From positions 1,415,683-1,479,682 of the forward strand of contig NZ_JAASRY010000001.1 in the NCBI RefSeq assembly GCF_011761345.1: a DNA stretch of 64,000 nt, given 5' to 3'. Source of the stretch: Thalassobacillus devorans (GTDB taxonomy: Bacteria; Bacillota; Bacilli; Bacillales; Halobacillaceae). How positions within the stretch are numbered: position 1 is the first letter of the stretch; every line of letters starts with the position of its first letter. The notes under the pieces were generated by a model that saw nothing but the letters and a program-made list of their open reading frames with translations, was not told the DNA's origin and made no database searches. Position numbers and translations under genes: made by a program. This document shows positions 36,727 to 46,502 of this stretch, piece after piece.

Positions 36727-38193
36727 TTACGGCTGCCGGTGATTATTTTGAGGATGGACGATACTTGGACGGACTTTGGCTAATGGTACAGAAAGACGGA
36801 ATAAAATTTGCATCATTGCCTTCATATTGAATGGCAAAAACGGCCAAAAGTAAGGCGTATTTAGTGATTTTGTTCGTGCCAGGGCAAGGATATATATAGT
36901 AAAACCAATAGTAAATCCTTTTACCCCAAAGAATGCAGTTAACAACAATAGAAGAATCCTGCTTATTTTATTTGCTACGCTCAATTCATAACTAGGCGTA
37001 GCAAAAGTGCCGATAGCCGCTACCGCCACATACAAGATTACTTCAGGCACAAACATGCCTACATCAATCGCAATTTGTCCGATTAGTACAGCAGCTATCA
37101 AACCCATCGCAGTTGATAGGGGGGTGGGGGTGTGGATGGCTGCTATCCTTAAAAATTCAATCCCGATATCTGCTATTAATATCTGTATGACGACAGGTAT
37201 ACTGCTTTCTTCATTTGGACCGATGAAAGCAAGCGGTTCAGGAAGCAGAGAAGGCTCCATGACCATCAGCAGCCAGAACGGCAATAAAAACACAGAAGCA
37301 AACATACCGATGAACCGAATCCACCTGATGAATGTTCCAACCACCGGCGATTGTCGGTACTCCTCCGCATGTTGGACATGATGAAAAAAAGTAGTAGGAG
37401 TAATGATCATACTTGGGGTTGTGTCTACCATAATTAATACATGCCCTTCAAATAGATGGCTGGCAGCAACATCAGGCCTCTCTGTGTAGCGGACCAGTGG
37501 AAAAGGGTTAAACCCCTGTTTCACAATATATTCCTCTACCGTTTTATCAGCCATCGAAAGACCATCAATTTCTATATTCTTTACCTCTTCTTTTACAAGC
37601 TTCACTAATCCTGGATCAGCCACGTCTTTCAAGTAAGATATACATATATCTGTTTTCGACCTTGTACCTGATTTGATAATTTCATGCCGCAACCTTCCGT
37701 CCCTGATCCTTCTTCGAGTCAAAGCTGTGTTTTCAATAATATTCTCTGTATAACCGTCACGTGATCCACGGACGACTTTTTCGGTATCGGGCTCCTCAGG
37801 TGACCTCCCTGGATAAGATCTCACATCAATGATGAACGCTTTTTTCTCACCCTCAACAAAGATGACAGCCAATCCTGATAGTAGCTGGGTAATACATTCC
37901 TCCATAGATTCAACAATTTCCACTTGTTGATGGACAAGATGTTCATATATTCCTTCAAACACTTTTCTTGTTCTTGGTTGTTCCGCTTCCCACTCCATCA
38001 ACTCTTTCATCAACTCAATCACATAGTCTGTATCAACAAGACCTGTAACATAATACATATTCAGCTTTCTGCCTAAAATCGGAAACTGCCGGAAACCTAC
38101 ATCAAAGGATTCTTCTATGCCTACTTGCTCGTCCATGAATTTTTCAATATCATGTAAACGTGACATTACATGGGTTTCTTGTTGATTATCCAT
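36727..38193 (-). CDS. spoVAF: Stage V sporulation protein AF
   Basis: A 488-residue membrane protein of the GerA family. A soluble N-terminal domain of about 280 residues (ending SHLFEGHVLIMVDTTPS) precedes five or so spans. It is the last gene of the operon and associates with germinant receptor-like complexes and the dipicolinate channel. GGAG precedes the ATG. Confidence 0.95.
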   Translation of the reverse strand: MDNQQETHVMSRLHDIEKFMDEQVGIEESFDVGFRQFPILGRKLNMYYVTGLVDTDYVIELMKELMEWEAEQPRTRKVFEGIYEHLVHQQVEIVESMEECITQLLSGLAVIFVEGEKKAFIIDVRSYPGRSPEEPDTEKVVRGSRDGYTENIIENTALTRRRIRDGRLRHEIIKSGTRSKTDICISYLKDVADPGLVKLVKEEVKNIEIDGLSMADKTVEEYIVKQGFNPFPLVRYTERPDVAASHLFEGHVLIMVDTTPSMIITPTTFFHHVQHAEEYRQSPVVGTFIRWIRFIGMFASVFLLPFWLLMVMEPSLLPEPLAFIGPNEESSIPVVIQILIADIGIEFLRIAAIHTPTPLSTAMGLIAAVLIGQIAIDVGMFVPEVILYVAVAAIGTFATPSYELSVANKISRILLLLLTAFFGVKGFTIGFTIYILALARTKSLNTPYFWPFLPFNMKAMMQILFRLSVPLAKVRPSIVHPQNNHRQP

Positions 38194-38240
38194 TACGTTC
38201 TCCTTTCTCTATCGCCCGTCTAAGTGAAAATCCGGATTCT

Positions 38241-38594
38241 TTACCCTTTTGGTTTAAAAATGACAGCGATCAGAAATCCGAACAAAATCGCTGAGGCGAT
38301 GCCGGCTGATGTAAGCTGGAATATCCCAGTTGCTATCCCGATAAATCCATGCTCTTTCGTTTGCTCCATGGCACCATGAAGCAAGGAATGGCCGAAGCTT
38401 GTAATAGGAACGGTTGCTCCCGCTCCTGCAAATTCAATCAAGTTATCGTATAAATCAAAAGCATCCAGGACGGCTCCTGCTACTACAAAGGATGACATGA
38501 CATGAGCTGGCGTCAGCTTTGCAACATCCAGGAGCAGTTGCCCGATGACACAAATGCCTCCTCCAACCAGGAATGCCCATAGATAAACCATCAT
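38241..38594 (-). CDS. spoVAEB: Stage V sporulation protein AEB
   Basis: A 117-residue membrane protein with the signature [21 protein letters not shown] and [19 protein letters not shown], shared with SpoVAC. It is part of the dipicolinic acid channel. The start overlaps the spoVAD stop by four bases. No spoVAEA gene follows; only 47 bases separate it from spoVAF. Confidence 0.94.
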   Translation of the reverse strand: MMVYLWAFLVGGGICVIGQLLLDVAKLTPAHVMSSFVVAGAVLDAFDLYDNLIEFAGAGATVPITSFGHSLLHGAMEQTKEHGFIGIATGIFQLTSAGIASAILFGFLIAVIFKPKG

Positions 38595-39604
38595 GCTCCC
38601 TCCTCTCGCATGAGTACCACACCGTGAGCAATCGCAGGAATGGACTCCTTCTGCTGCACCATGGTCGGACTCATCAACGCCCCAGTAGCTACTACAAGAA
38701 TTTTGTTGTATTTTCCTGAAGCCAGGTCATCCAGTAACTTCCCATAAGTCACAACAGCTGAGCAGGCACATCCACTACCGCCACTGAAGACTGGCTGGTC
38801 ACTATGATAGATCATCAAGCCACAATCATTATGGACCTCTTCGACATTAAATCCATCTTCTTTCAGCATATCCCGTACGATAGGAGTTCCTACAGAAGAT
38901 AAATCCCCAGTGACAATCAAATCATAATCTTTCGGGGAGCGGCCCATGTCCTGAAAATGGTTCTTGATGGTATCGTAAGCAGCTGGTGCCATCGCCGAAC
39001 CCATATCGAATGGATCCTTTGTTCCATAATCCATGACCCGTCCGATTGTGGCAGCCTCCACTCGTATATTTGATTTTTGTTTGGAGATCATTACGGCACC
39101 ACTTCCTGTAACAGTAAAAGTGGCTGTCTTTGGTTTTTGCCCACCATATTCCGTTGGATAACGGAACTGCCTCTCTGCTGTAGCGTTATGGGAACTTACA
39201 GCGGCAATTACTTGATCTGCAAAACCTCCATCAATTAAAGAAGCACCAGTAGCCAGCGTTTCCATAGATGTCGAGCAGGCACCAAACATACATAGAAAAG
39301 GTAGCCCCAACTCCTTAGCAACATAATTCGCAGTAACATTTTGATTAAGTAAGTCACCGGCAAGGAACAAATCCATCTCCGAACGATCTTTGCCTGATTT
39401 TTGTAAACAGGCATTGACTGCATCCTTCATCAATTGGCGTTCAGCCAACTCCCAATTGTCTTGATTGCAGTGTAATTCCTGGTACGTTTGATCAAAACTT
39501 TCCCCTAAAGGACCAGCTGCTTCCAGCGGACCTACAGCTGTTCCTGCAGCGTTAATATAGATGGCACTATTATATAACCAAGACTGCTGTCCCATTTTAC
39601 CCAT
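38591..39604 (-). CDS. spoVAD: Stage V sporulation protein AD (dipicolinate-binding)
   Basis: A 337-residue soluble thiolase-fold protein that binds dipicolinic acid. Cys in [12 protein letters not shown] and GGSGCACSA, and the [15 protein letters not shown] motif, are characteristic. It docks on SpoVAC/AEB during DPA uptake and release. The start at 39604 follows AGGAGG by seven bases; the longer frame overlaps spoVAC. Confidence 0.96.
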   Translation of the reverse strand: MGKMGQQSWLYNSAIYINAAGTAVGPLEAAGPLGESFDQTYQELHCNQDNWELAERQLMKDAVNACLQKSGKDRSEMDLFLAGDLLNQNVTANYVAKELGLPFLCMFGACSTSMETLATGASLIDGGFADQVIAAVSSHNATAERQFRYPTEYGGQKPKTATFTVTGSGAVMISKQKSNIRVEAATIGRVMDYGTKDPFDMGSAMAPAAYDTIKNHFQDMGRSPKDYDLIVTGDLSSVGTPIVRDMLKEDGFNVEEVHNDCGLMIYHSDQPVFSGGSGCACSAVVTYGKLLDDLASGKYNKILVVATGALMSPTMVQQKESIPAIAHGVVLMREEGA

Positions 39605-39615
39605 GATTGTTCCTC

Positions 39616-40071
39616 CTAGAAGAAATGTTGCCAAGTATATCTCAGCATGCCAAGAACATATGCTGCCACTACTCCAAATACGATGACTGACCCGGCAAGC
39701 TTGAACAAGTTGGTAGCTACGCCAAGAACTAATCCCTCACTCTTATGTTCGAGAGCGGCAGATGTTATCGAGTTAGCAAATCCGGTGACCGGTACTGCCG
39801 ATCCCGCACCAGCAAACTGGCCGAGTTTATCATATACACCAAAGCCGGTTAACAAAGCAGCTGTAAAGATTAACGTCGTTACTGTAGGGTTGACCGCTTC
39901 TTTTTCAGAAAAGTTTAGTACGTTCACGTAGAAGTCTGTCACCGCCTGGCCGATGACACATATCAGTCCCCCAACGATAAAAGCCTTCAGACAGTTCCAA
40001 AAGTAATTTGGTTTTGGCTGGTAATTTTTAATAGTTTTATTGTATTGAGCCTGCACAAATTTATCGCTCAT
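39616..40071 (-). CDS. spoVAC: Stage V sporulation protein AC
   Basis: A 151-residue membrane protein, a mechanosensitive channel subunit for dipicolinate release. It shows CLKAFIVGGLICVIGQAVTD and GAGSAVPVTGFANSITSAALE, paralogous to AEB. The start at 40071 has GGAGG seven bases upstream. Confidence 0.96.
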   Translation of the reverse strand: MSDKFVQAQYNKTIKNYQPKPNYFWNCLKAFIVGGLICVIGQAVTDFYVNVLNFSEKEAVNPTVTTLIFTAALLTGFGVYDKLGQFAGAGSAVPVTGFANSITSAALEHKSEGLVLGVATNLFKLAGSVIVFGVVAAYVLGMLRYTWQHFF

Positions 40072-40088
40072 GTTCTTACCTCCAAGTT

Positions 40089-40505
40089 TCATTTCACGAA
40101 TAGGAGCCAGTGGAATAAAGAGCCGGTTATTTTACCCAGCACTAGAGCCATCATTAATAACAATAACTGCCCCTCCATCCCGATTCGTTTCGTAAGGAGG
40201 GGAAATACATTCAATACTTCCGTAAGAGCGGCGGCCAGCATACCGATAAAAATCCCGTGCAGTAAGCCCCAAATGCCAATGACGACATCAGGCAGAAAAA
40301 TAGCCTGATCACCGAAAGAAAGATATATTCCTGCAAAGGTTCCTATAATTACAGCTGATTCGTAGCTTCGTACTTTGTTGGTCGCACCGCTTAATTGCAT
40401 CAATCGCGGGATGATTCCTAAGACAGTCAGGAAAGCAACAAAACCTGTTCCTACTGCTATTCCTGCAGCCAGCCCTATCAGGATTTCAAGAAGAATGGTT
40501 ATCAT
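40089..40505 (-). CDS. spoVAB: Stage V sporulation protein AB
   Basis: A 138-residue membrane protein with about four spans, opening MITILLEILIGLAAGIAVGT. It is required for dipicolinate uptake into the forespore. The ATG at 40505 follows AGGTGG and overlaps the end of spoVAA by 20 bases, so the two are coupled. Confidence 0.93.
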   Translation of the reverse strand: MITILLEILIGLAAGIAVGTGFVAFLTVLGIIPRLMQLSGATNKVRSYESAVIIGTFAGIYLSFGDQAIFLPDVVIGIWGLLHGIFIGMLAAALTEVLNVFPLLTKRIGMEGQLLLLMMALVLGKITGSLFHWLLFVK

Positions 40506-41109
40506 CGTTGTTTTCCACCTTATTTTCATTAACGGCTACATAGGAATCCATACTCTGTTGATACTTAAACACTTCTACTTCTAATGGAGACGGTTCTTCA
40601 TTGATCTTCTTATTAAATACATGATTGAAAAATAGGATCATACCAAGTCCAAGCCCTATCGAATAAGGGATTTGAATCCAAACAGGATGTTTCTTCTGTT
40701 CTCCTGTAAGCATAAAATGAAGTTTTTGATGCACCGCTTCCATACTAACGTCATAGTGGAAGTTCATGATTGCCATTGCTGCTCCTACAAATAGCAATAC
40801 CCATATGCCTGCAACCATCCATAATGGAGGTTTTCGCTTCTTGGTAATAATAGTAATGATCGTCTGCGGAGGCCCTATGAGCTGAACCTCAACCGCTGGA
40901 AATGACTCAGCAATCTTTTCTATTACTACAAAACCATCTATAACAATGATGTTTTTGTCTTTTTTCGTTATATAGTGAAGTGGCAGTGTTTCCAGCTTTT
41001 CTTTTAAAGTTATAGAACAAGCGAGATAGGCGATGTCTTTAAGGAGTACAGGCCGATAACTTGTCATATCCACCTTTTTCCGCAGCCGAACATATACGAT
41101 ATTTCCCAT
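40486..41109 (-). CDS. spoVAA: Stage V sporulation protein AA
   Basis: A 207-residue protein with a soluble N-terminal part (VYVRLRKKVDM, DIAYLACSI) and two membrane spans (about 95-115 and 147-163). First gene of the spoVA operon, preceded by a sigma-G-like promoter and separated from sigF by a terminator. Confidence 0.94.
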   Translation of the reverse strand: MGNIVYVRLRKKVDMTSYRPVLLKDIAYLACSITLKEKLETLPLHYITKKDKNIIVIDGFVVIEKIAESFPAVEVQLIGPPQTIITIITKKRKPPLWMVAGIWVLLFVGAAMAIMNFHYDVSMEAVHQKLHFMLTGEQKKHPVWIQIPYSIGLGLGMILFFNHVFNKKINEEPSPLEVEVFKYQQSMDSYVAVNENKVENNDDNHSS

Positions 41110-41143
41110 ATAAACTACCCTTTCGACATGAGCCTTTGTTTCT

Positions 41144-41172
41144 TAGTATGGATAGTAACGGGAAAAACATGC
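41144..41172 (-). promoter_or_regulatory. Sigma-G-like promoter of the spoVA operon
   Basis: On the minus strand GCATG (41172-41168), a 17-base spacer and CATACTA (41150-41144) match the sigma-G consensus gHATR-17/18-CATnnTA. It lies 35 bases before spoVAA, in keeping with forespore expression. Confidence 0.75.
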
Positions 41173-41195
41173 ACCGGGAAACAGGTATGAAGACA

Positions 41196-41225
41196 TACAA
41201 AAAGACGCATCGTAGGCAATGCGTC
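41196..41225 (-). terminator. Terminator after sigF
   Basis: Arms GACGCAT (41204-41210) and ATGCGTC (41219-41225), with an inner pair, are followed by TTTTTGTATG on the minus strand. Confidence 0.8.
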
Positions 41226-41236
41226 CATCGTAGAGA

Positions 41237-41989
41237 TTAATCAGGCTCCATTTGCTCTTTAATCTCTTTCAATATTTTCTTTTCTAACCTTGATACCTGT
41301 ACTTGGGATATGCCAAGGCGTTCTGCCACTTCCGTCTGGGTCTGATCCTTGAAATAGCGAAGATAAATAATCAGTCGTTCTCTTTTATCCAGTTTGCGGA
41401 TGACATCCTGTAGCATCATTTTATCAAACCACTTGGTATCATCTTCAGCCATCTGATCCAGTAAGGTGATTGGATCTCCATCATTTTCATATACGGTTTC
41501 ATGTATAGATTGAGGCGCCCTGCCTGCTTCTTCGGCAAGTACCACTTCTTCTGTAGTCATTTCCAGTGCCTTAGCCATTTCTTCGATAGTCGGCGATCTG
41601 CCATACTCTTTGGTCAATTCTTCTTTTTTCCGCCGAATCTTATTGTTTGTCTCTTTCAATGACCTGCTGACTTTCACACTGCCATCATCACGGATAAACC
41701 GCTGAATTTCACCAATAATCATCGGCACAGCATAAGTGGAGAACTTCACTTCATAGCTCAAGTCGAATTTATCTACGGACTTCAACAACCCGATACACCC
41801 GATTTGGAACAGGTCTTCCTGATCGTAACCACGGTGGATGTATCGCTGCACTACCGACCAGACCAATCGGACATTTCTTTCGACTAACATGTCTCTTGCT
41901 TCCTGATCACCCTTTTGACTTCGGGCGATCAATGCCCTGACATCTTCATCAGTCAACCGCTTATTTTTTTGACTCACATCCACATTCAT
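41237..41989 (-). CDS. sigF: Forespore sigma factor F
   Basis: A 250-residue group 3 sigma factor with region 2 (DLFQIGCIGLLKSVDKFD, STYAVPMIIGEIQRF), region 3 and region 4 (DQTQTEVAERLGISQVQVSRLEKK). It is the first forespore-specific sigma factor, held by SpoIIAB until SpoIIAA frees it. Third gene of the spoIIA operon; AGGGG precedes the ATG. Confidence 0.97.
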   Translation of the reverse strand: MNVDVSQKNKRLTDEDVRALIARSQKGDQEARDMLVERNVRLVWSVVQRYIHRGYDQEDLFQIGCIGLLKSVDKFDLSYEVKFSTYAVPMIIGEIQRFIRDDGSVKVSRSLKETNNKIRRKKEELTKEYGRSPTIEEMAKALEMTTEEVVLAEEAGRAPQSIHETVYENDGDPITLLDQMAEDDTKWFDKMMLQDVIRKLDKRERLIIYLRYFKDQTQTEVAERLGISQVQVSRLEKKILKEIKEQMEPD

Positions 41990-41998
41990 CGCAGGCCC

Positions 41999-42439
41999 CT
42001 AATTACAATACGCTTTATTTGTACTTAAATGCTTGATCAAGCGGACCGTCGTGCCTTCTTCAGGGCTAGAAATGACATCGACCTTGTCCATGAAATTTTC
42101 CATGATCGTGAAACCCATTCCTGATCGTTCTAATTCCGGTTTCGATGTGTATAATGGCTCTCTCGCCTCTTCAATATCCGCGATCCCTTCCCCATGGTCT
42201 TGAATCATCAGTTCCATCTCGCCATCATCGAGCGAGCAGGAAATATATATTTTCCCATCCGGACGTTCATGATAGCCATGGATAATCGCATTAGTAACTG
42301 CTTCGGATACAACCGTCTTGATTTCTGTGAGTTCTTCCATCGTCGGGTCAAGCTGGCTTACGAATGCGGCAACTGTCACACGAGCGAATGACTCATTTTG
42401 ACTGATACTAGAAAACTCCAGGTTCATACTATTTTTCAT
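41999..42439 (-). CDS. spoIIAB: Anti-sigma F factor and serine kinase SpoIIAB
   Basis: A 146-residue GHKL-fold protein that binds sigma F and phosphorylates SpoIIAA. It has [26 protein letters not shown] and [11 protein letters not shown], as in B. subtilis, and the same last residues (AYCN versus ALCN). It overlaps the spoIIAA stop by four bases. Confidence 0.97.
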   Translation of the reverse strand: MKNSMNLEFSSISQNESFARVTVAAFVSQLDPTMEELTEIKTVVSEAVTNAIIHGYHERPDGKIYISCSLDDGEMELMIQDHGEGIADIEEAREPLYTSKPELERSGMGFTIMENFMDKVDVISSPEEGTTVRLIKHLSTNKAYCN

Positions 42440-42789
42440 GAAGCCACCCCCAGCATCTCTAATGCGAACTCTTCATTATCGACAAGCTTCATGATTTTGA
42501 ACATACCCGATAAATCAAAGAGTCGTTTGACTTCAGGAGATATAGAGCAAATAACCATCTCTCCTCCCATTGCATTAATTTCCTTGTATCTGCCTAAAAT
42601 CACACCAAGACCAGAGCTATCCATGAAATCCAGACCCTCCAAATTCAAGATAACATTTCGTACCTGGTGCTGATTAAGAATCGCTTTCCATTCTTTCTTA
42701 AGACCCTCCGCTTCATGGTGATCCAATTCACCAACCAACCGAACTAGAAGGACGTCTTCTTTGCGGGCAAAATCGACACTTAGACTCAC
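42436..42789 (-). CDS. spoIIAA: Anti-anti-sigma F factor SpoIIAA
   Basis: A 117-residue STAS-domain protein; the phosphorylated serine lies in the classical [16 protein letters not shown] motif (near 58). When dephosphorylated by SpoIIE it displaces sigma F from SpoIIAB. It starts at a GTG after GAGGAGG. A GCAGGAAAT followed 12 bases later by AAAGAAAAA, upstream, could be a degenerate sigma-H promoter, but it is weak. Confidence 0.96.
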   Translation of the reverse strand: MSLSVDFARKEDVLLVRLVGELDHHEAEGLKKEWKAILNQHQVRNVILNLEGLDFMDSSGLGVILGRYKEINAMGGEMVICSISPEVKRLFDLSGMFKIMKLVDNEEFALEMLGVAS

Positions 42790-42908
42790 TATGTTTACCT
42801 CCTCTTTCTTTGCGTTAGTGAGTCTTTTTCTTTACTGACTTCCTGATTTCCTGCATGGTGACAAAACTAGTGAAGATACGCTAAATGTTTAGCTTAATTG
42901 ACATTTTG

Positions 42909-44072
42909 TCACCGGTGGGCCATCTTACCCAGCGTCCTTTTGAAGAGCTGCCACACGTTTCCTTGTTTAATATTCGTCTCTGCTACCAAAGGAACTTCAG
43001 TAAGTACTTTTTCACCCTGCATCACCTTCAAAGTAGCTAATTGACTTCCCTTTTCAATCGGAAGCTTAACCTCACTCTCGTACTCTAAAGAGGTCGTGAC
43101 ATTTTCCAAATTCTCACCCTTACGCTTCAATAAAGTGACAGGTGTTTTGGTGACAAGATCCAATTCAGGGGTATCTGCTCGATCTAAATGTAAGGTGGTC
43201 ATCGCATATCCTTTATCATAGAGTTGTTCTGTTTCAAACTGGTTATAAGAGTAATCAAGCATCCTGGCAATATTCGCATTTCTCTCTTTTGGTGTCTTCG
43301 CCCCCATGACTACCGCTATCATACGCATGCCATTCTTCTCAGCAGTCGCAGTTAAACAATATTTAGCTTCATTCGTATAACCGGTCTTCAGTCCATCGAC
43401 ACCTTTATAGTGCTTAACCAGCTTATTCGTATTTACCAGCCAAAACTCATTTTCCTGACCTTTTCTCAAATAATCTTCATAGATGCTCGTGTAGTTTGTT
43501 ATATCCTCATACTTTAATAAATTCTGAGCCATTACTGCCATGTCATAAGCTGTACTGTAATGGTTTTCTTCTGGAAGCCCTGTCGTATTTTGAAATTTGG
43601 TATTCTTCAGGCCTAGTTCCTTCGCCTTATCATTCATTTTTTGGACAAAGGCTTCTTCACTTCCCGCTATTCTCTCCGCTAATGCAACACTGGCATCGTT
43701 ACCAGAGGCCACAGCTACTCCTTTGAGAAGATCTGCTACAGTCATTTCTTCTCCGGCTTCAAGAAATATTTGTGACCCTCCCATCGATGCAGCACGCTCA
43801 CTGATTCTGACACTTTCTTCAAGCGCAATGGTTTTATCCTCTAATGCTTCCATAATCAAAAGCAATGTCATAATTTTTGTCATGCTTGCCGGGGGAAGTT
43901 TTTCATGGGCATTCTTATCATAAAGGATGGTCCCACTACTGTTCTCCATCAGTACTGCAGACTTGGTCCCTTCCGTAAGTTCTATTTGATTGGACTCCTG
44001 TCCATAGGTTACGGGGATGATTAACGTATTTACCAGCAAGAATACTGTAAAATAAATGGCTATCTTCTTCAT
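42909..44072 (-). CDS. dacF: D-alanyl-D-alanine carboxypeptidase DacF
   Basis: A 387-residue low-molecular-mass PBP with a signal peptide (1-24), SxxK in ASMTKIM, SxN in ASGNDAS and KTG in GLKTGYTNEAK, plus a C-terminal beta domain. It acts with DacB to control cortex cross-linking. It is forespore-expressed in B. subtilis and read into spoIIA. GGAGGG precedes the ATG. Confidence 0.95.
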   Translation of the reverse strand: MKKIAIYFTVFLLVNTLIIPVTYGQESNQIELTEGTKSAVLMENSSGTILYDKNAHEKLPPASMTKIMTLLLIMEALEDKTIALEESVRISERAASMGGSQIFLEAGEEMTVADLLKGVAVASGNDASVALAERIAGSEEAFVQKMNDKAKELGLKNTKFQNTTGLPEENHYSTAYDMAVMAQNLLKYEDITNYTSIYEDYLRKGQENEFWLVNTNKLVKHYKGVDGLKTGYTNEAKYCLTATAEKNGMRMIAVVMGAKTPKERNANIARMLDYSYNQFETEQLYDKGYAMTTLHLDRADTPELDLVTKTPVTLLKRKGENLENVTTSLEYESEVKLPIEKGSQLATLKVMQGEKVLTEVPLVAETNIKQGNVWQLFKRTLGKMAHR

Positions 44073-44288
44073 TCACTTTTCCCTCCATTCATAGTTATAG
44101 TTATATTTTCCAACCATCTATCGTTTTATTACGAAACACGGAGAAAATTATTTAATAAACGATATATTTATTATGTAAACAAAAGGAAGGAGTAGATATA
44201 TACATGTTATGGAAGAATCAATTCCGAAAAAACCAGCGAGGATCATTTTTAATAACTTAACCATCCCAACACCTGGATGAGGACTAAT
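44073..44288. other. AT-rich gap upstream of dacF
   Basis: The only coding candidate is an 18-codon rightward frame at 44204-44260 (MLWKNQFRKNQRGSFLIT), with AAGGAAGGAG 11 bases before its ATG. It is too short and isolated to call a gene. I could not fit a convincing sigma-F promoter for dacF in the rest of the gap. Confidence 0.4.
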
Positions 44289-44331
44289 TCAAAATAAAAT
44301 CGCCCCTATCCTTAAGATGGATAGAGGCGCC
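44289..44331 (-). terminator. Terminator after pdp
   Basis: On the minus strand CGCCTCTATCC and GGATAGGGGCG pair and are followed by ATTTTATTTTG, just beyond the pdp stop. Confidence 0.8.
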
Positions 44332-44344
44332 TGGCAGAGACGGT

Positions 44345-45646
44345 TTAATTTATTACTTTATGGATCAAAGTAGGTGCTGTAATTGTTTCTTTTGTGATGG
44401 TATATGCCTCTTTCACTTTAGTGATAGAGTCTGTCGGATTTTCTTCATCACTGTTTAAAACAACGAGAGGTTCGCCCGTTTTAACTTGATCACCGATTTT
44501 CTTCTTAAGCGTAATGCCTACTGCATGGTTGATGGTATCATCTTTTGTCGCTCTTCCAGCTCCGAGATACATGGCTGCAACACCGATCGATTCGGCGTCG
44601 ATAGCTGAGACATAGCCATCCTCTTCAGCAGTAACTTCTACATGATACTTGGATTGTGGAAGTTTATCCAAATCATCAATCATCGCAGTATCGCCCCCCT
44701 GAGCACCAATAAAGTTACGGAATGCTTCGAATGCTTTCCCGTTTTCCAGGTTCTTCTCCAGGGTTTCATACGCTTCGTTATAATCAGAGAATACTTCTGC
44801 TAACACGGTCATGTGAGATGCGATTTCGAGAGATAGTTTGCGGAGGTCTTCCACATTCTTACCTTGCAAAATCTCTGCCGCTTCTTTAATTTCATTGGCA
44901 TTACCAACTTCGTAGCCAAGCGGCTGATTCATATCACTTATGACAGCAACCGTGTTTCTGCCAAGGTTTTTACCAATATTCACCATTTCACGCGCTAACG
45001 CTTCAGAATCTTCCAACGTTTTCATAAATGCTCCAGAACCCGTTTTTACATCCAGGACGATACTGTCTGCTCCAGAAGCAAGCTTCTTGCTCATAATGGA
45101 ACCGGCAATCAAAGGAATGGAATCCACTGTTGCAGTGACATCACGCAAAGCATATAGCTTCTTATCTGCCGGAGCCAGGTTACCCGTCTGTCCAGCTACA
45201 GCCAGCTTGTGGGTGTTGACGTTGTTAATGAATTCCTCTTTGGTCATTTCAATATGGAAGTTCTTAATCGCTTCTAATTTATCCAGCGTTCCACCCGTGT
45301 GACCAAGTCCTCTTCCCGACATCTTTGCAACCGGAACACCGACAGATGCAACCAGTGGACCTACGATGAAAGTAACTTTATCACCTACACCGCCGGTAGA
45401 ATGTTTATCAACAATATGGCCTTCGATTCCAGAAAGATCAATTGTTTCTCCAGAATCTACCATCGCCTGTGTCAATGTTGCCGTCTCTTTTTCTGTCATT
45501 CCTTTGAAATAAATAGCCATTGTTAATGCGGAAGCTTGATAATCAGGAATGTCACCGTTTGTATATCCTGTTACAAAGAACTTGATTTCTTCCTCATTAA
45601 GCTCAAGCCCATTCCGTTTCTTCTGGATCACGTCTACCATTCTCAT
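44345..45646 (-). CDS. pdp: Pyrimidine-nucleoside phosphorylase
   Basis: A 433-residue enzyme, the same length as B. subtilis Pdp, that splits thymidine, deoxyuridine and uridine with phosphate. The motifs DKHSTGGVGDK, KMSGRGLGHTGGTLDKLE and DVKTGSGAFM are present. The start at 45646 is nine bases after GGAGG. Third gene of a drm-punA-pdp salvage operon. Confidence 0.96.
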   Translation of the reverse strand: MRMVDVIQKKRNGLELNEEEIKFFVTGYTNGDIPDYQASALTMAIYFKGMTEKETATLTQAMVDSGETIDLSGIEGHIVDKHSTGGVGDKVTFIVGPLVASVGVPVAKMSGRGLGHTGGTLDKLEAIKNFHIEMTKEEFINNVNTHKLAVAGQTGNLAPADKKLYALRDVTATVDSIPLIAGSIMSKKLASGADSIVLDVKTGSGAFMKTLEDSEALAREMVNIGKNLGRNTVAVISDMNQPLGYEVGNANEIKEAAEILQGKNVEDLRKLSLEIASHMTVLAEVFSDYNEAYETLEKNLENGKAFEAFRNFIGAQGGDTAMIDDLDKLPQSKYHVEVTAEEDGYVSAIDAESIGVAAMYLGAGRATKDDTINHAVGITLKKKIGDQVKTGEPLVVLNSDEENPTDSITKVKEAYTITKETITAPTLIHKVIN

Positions 45647-45664
45647 TGTGCTCATCCTCCCCTA

Positions 45665-46489
45665 TTAAGATGCGGGTATTGACTTTAAGATTTCTTTTAC
45701 AAAACCAAGAAAATCCTCCCGGACCTGTGCTGTCGTCTCGATAACCTCGTCATGAGTAAGCGGCTGATCCAAAATACCAGCTGCCATATTTGAAATACAG
45801 GAGATGCCCAGAACCTTAATACCAGAATGGCTTGCTACAATAACCTCTGGTACCGTAGACATTCCTACCGCATCTCCCCCCACAGTCCGCAGCATTTTGA
45901 CTTCGGCTGCTGTTTCATAAGCTGGGCCGGTATTCCCTACATACACTCCATTTCTCACCTTTAGACCTAGATTATCCGCACACTTCTGAGCAGTTTCAAT
46001 TAATTCCTTATTATAGGCTTGTGACATGTCAGGGAATCGAGGCCCCATTTCCTCGTCGTTCTTACCAATCAGCGGACTATCTCCCATATTGTTAATGTGA
46101 TCGTTGATGATCATAAGATCCCCTGGATTGAAGTCCTTGTTGACACCACCGGCAGCATTGGTTACAAACATTGTTTCAATGCCCAATTGTTTCATGACAC
46201 GAACCGGGAATGTCACTTGCTGCATAGTATACCCTTCATAATAGTGAAAACGACCTTGCATCGCGATAACTTGATGCCCTTCCAGTTTCCCGATAACCAA
46301 TTGCCCTTTATGGCCAGATACTGTGGATTCAGGAAAATGAGGAATTTCGCCGTATGGAATTACGACCGGGTTTTTGATTTCCTCTGCCAACACCCCAAGC
46401 CCTGAACCGAGTATCAAACCTACGCTTGGTTTTTCTGGCAGCTTATCCATTATAAATGAAGCTGATTGTTTAATTTCTTCCATATTCAT
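45665..46489 (-). CDS. punA: Purine-nucleoside phosphorylase
   Basis: A 274-residue PNP of the trimeric guanosine/inosine type, with [35 protein letters not shown] and [11 protein letters not shown]. It releases deoxyribose-1-phosphate for Drm. The start at 46489 follows GGAGGG; the stop of drm lies 13 bases before it. Confidence 0.96.
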   Translation of the reverse strand: MNMEEIKQSASFIMDKLPEKPSVGLILGSGLGVLAEEIKNPVVIPYGEIPHFPESTVSGHKGQLVIGKLEGHQVIAMQGRFHYYEGYTMQQVTFPVRVMKQLGIETMFVTNAAGGVNKDFNPGDLMIINDHINNMGDSPLIGKNDEEMGPRFPDMSQAYNKELIETAQKCADNLGLKVRNGVYVGNTGPAYETAAEVKMLRTVGGDAVGMSTVPEVIVASHSGIKVLGISCISNMAAGILDQPLTHDEVIETTAQVREDFLGFVKEILKSIPAS

Positions 46490-46502
46490 GGTTAACCCTC
46501 CG

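Noticed and set aside
44204..44260. An 18-codon rightward frame with a purine-rich site upstream
   Set aside because: Too short to distinguish from chance and the spacing is long; mentioned only in the gap entry.
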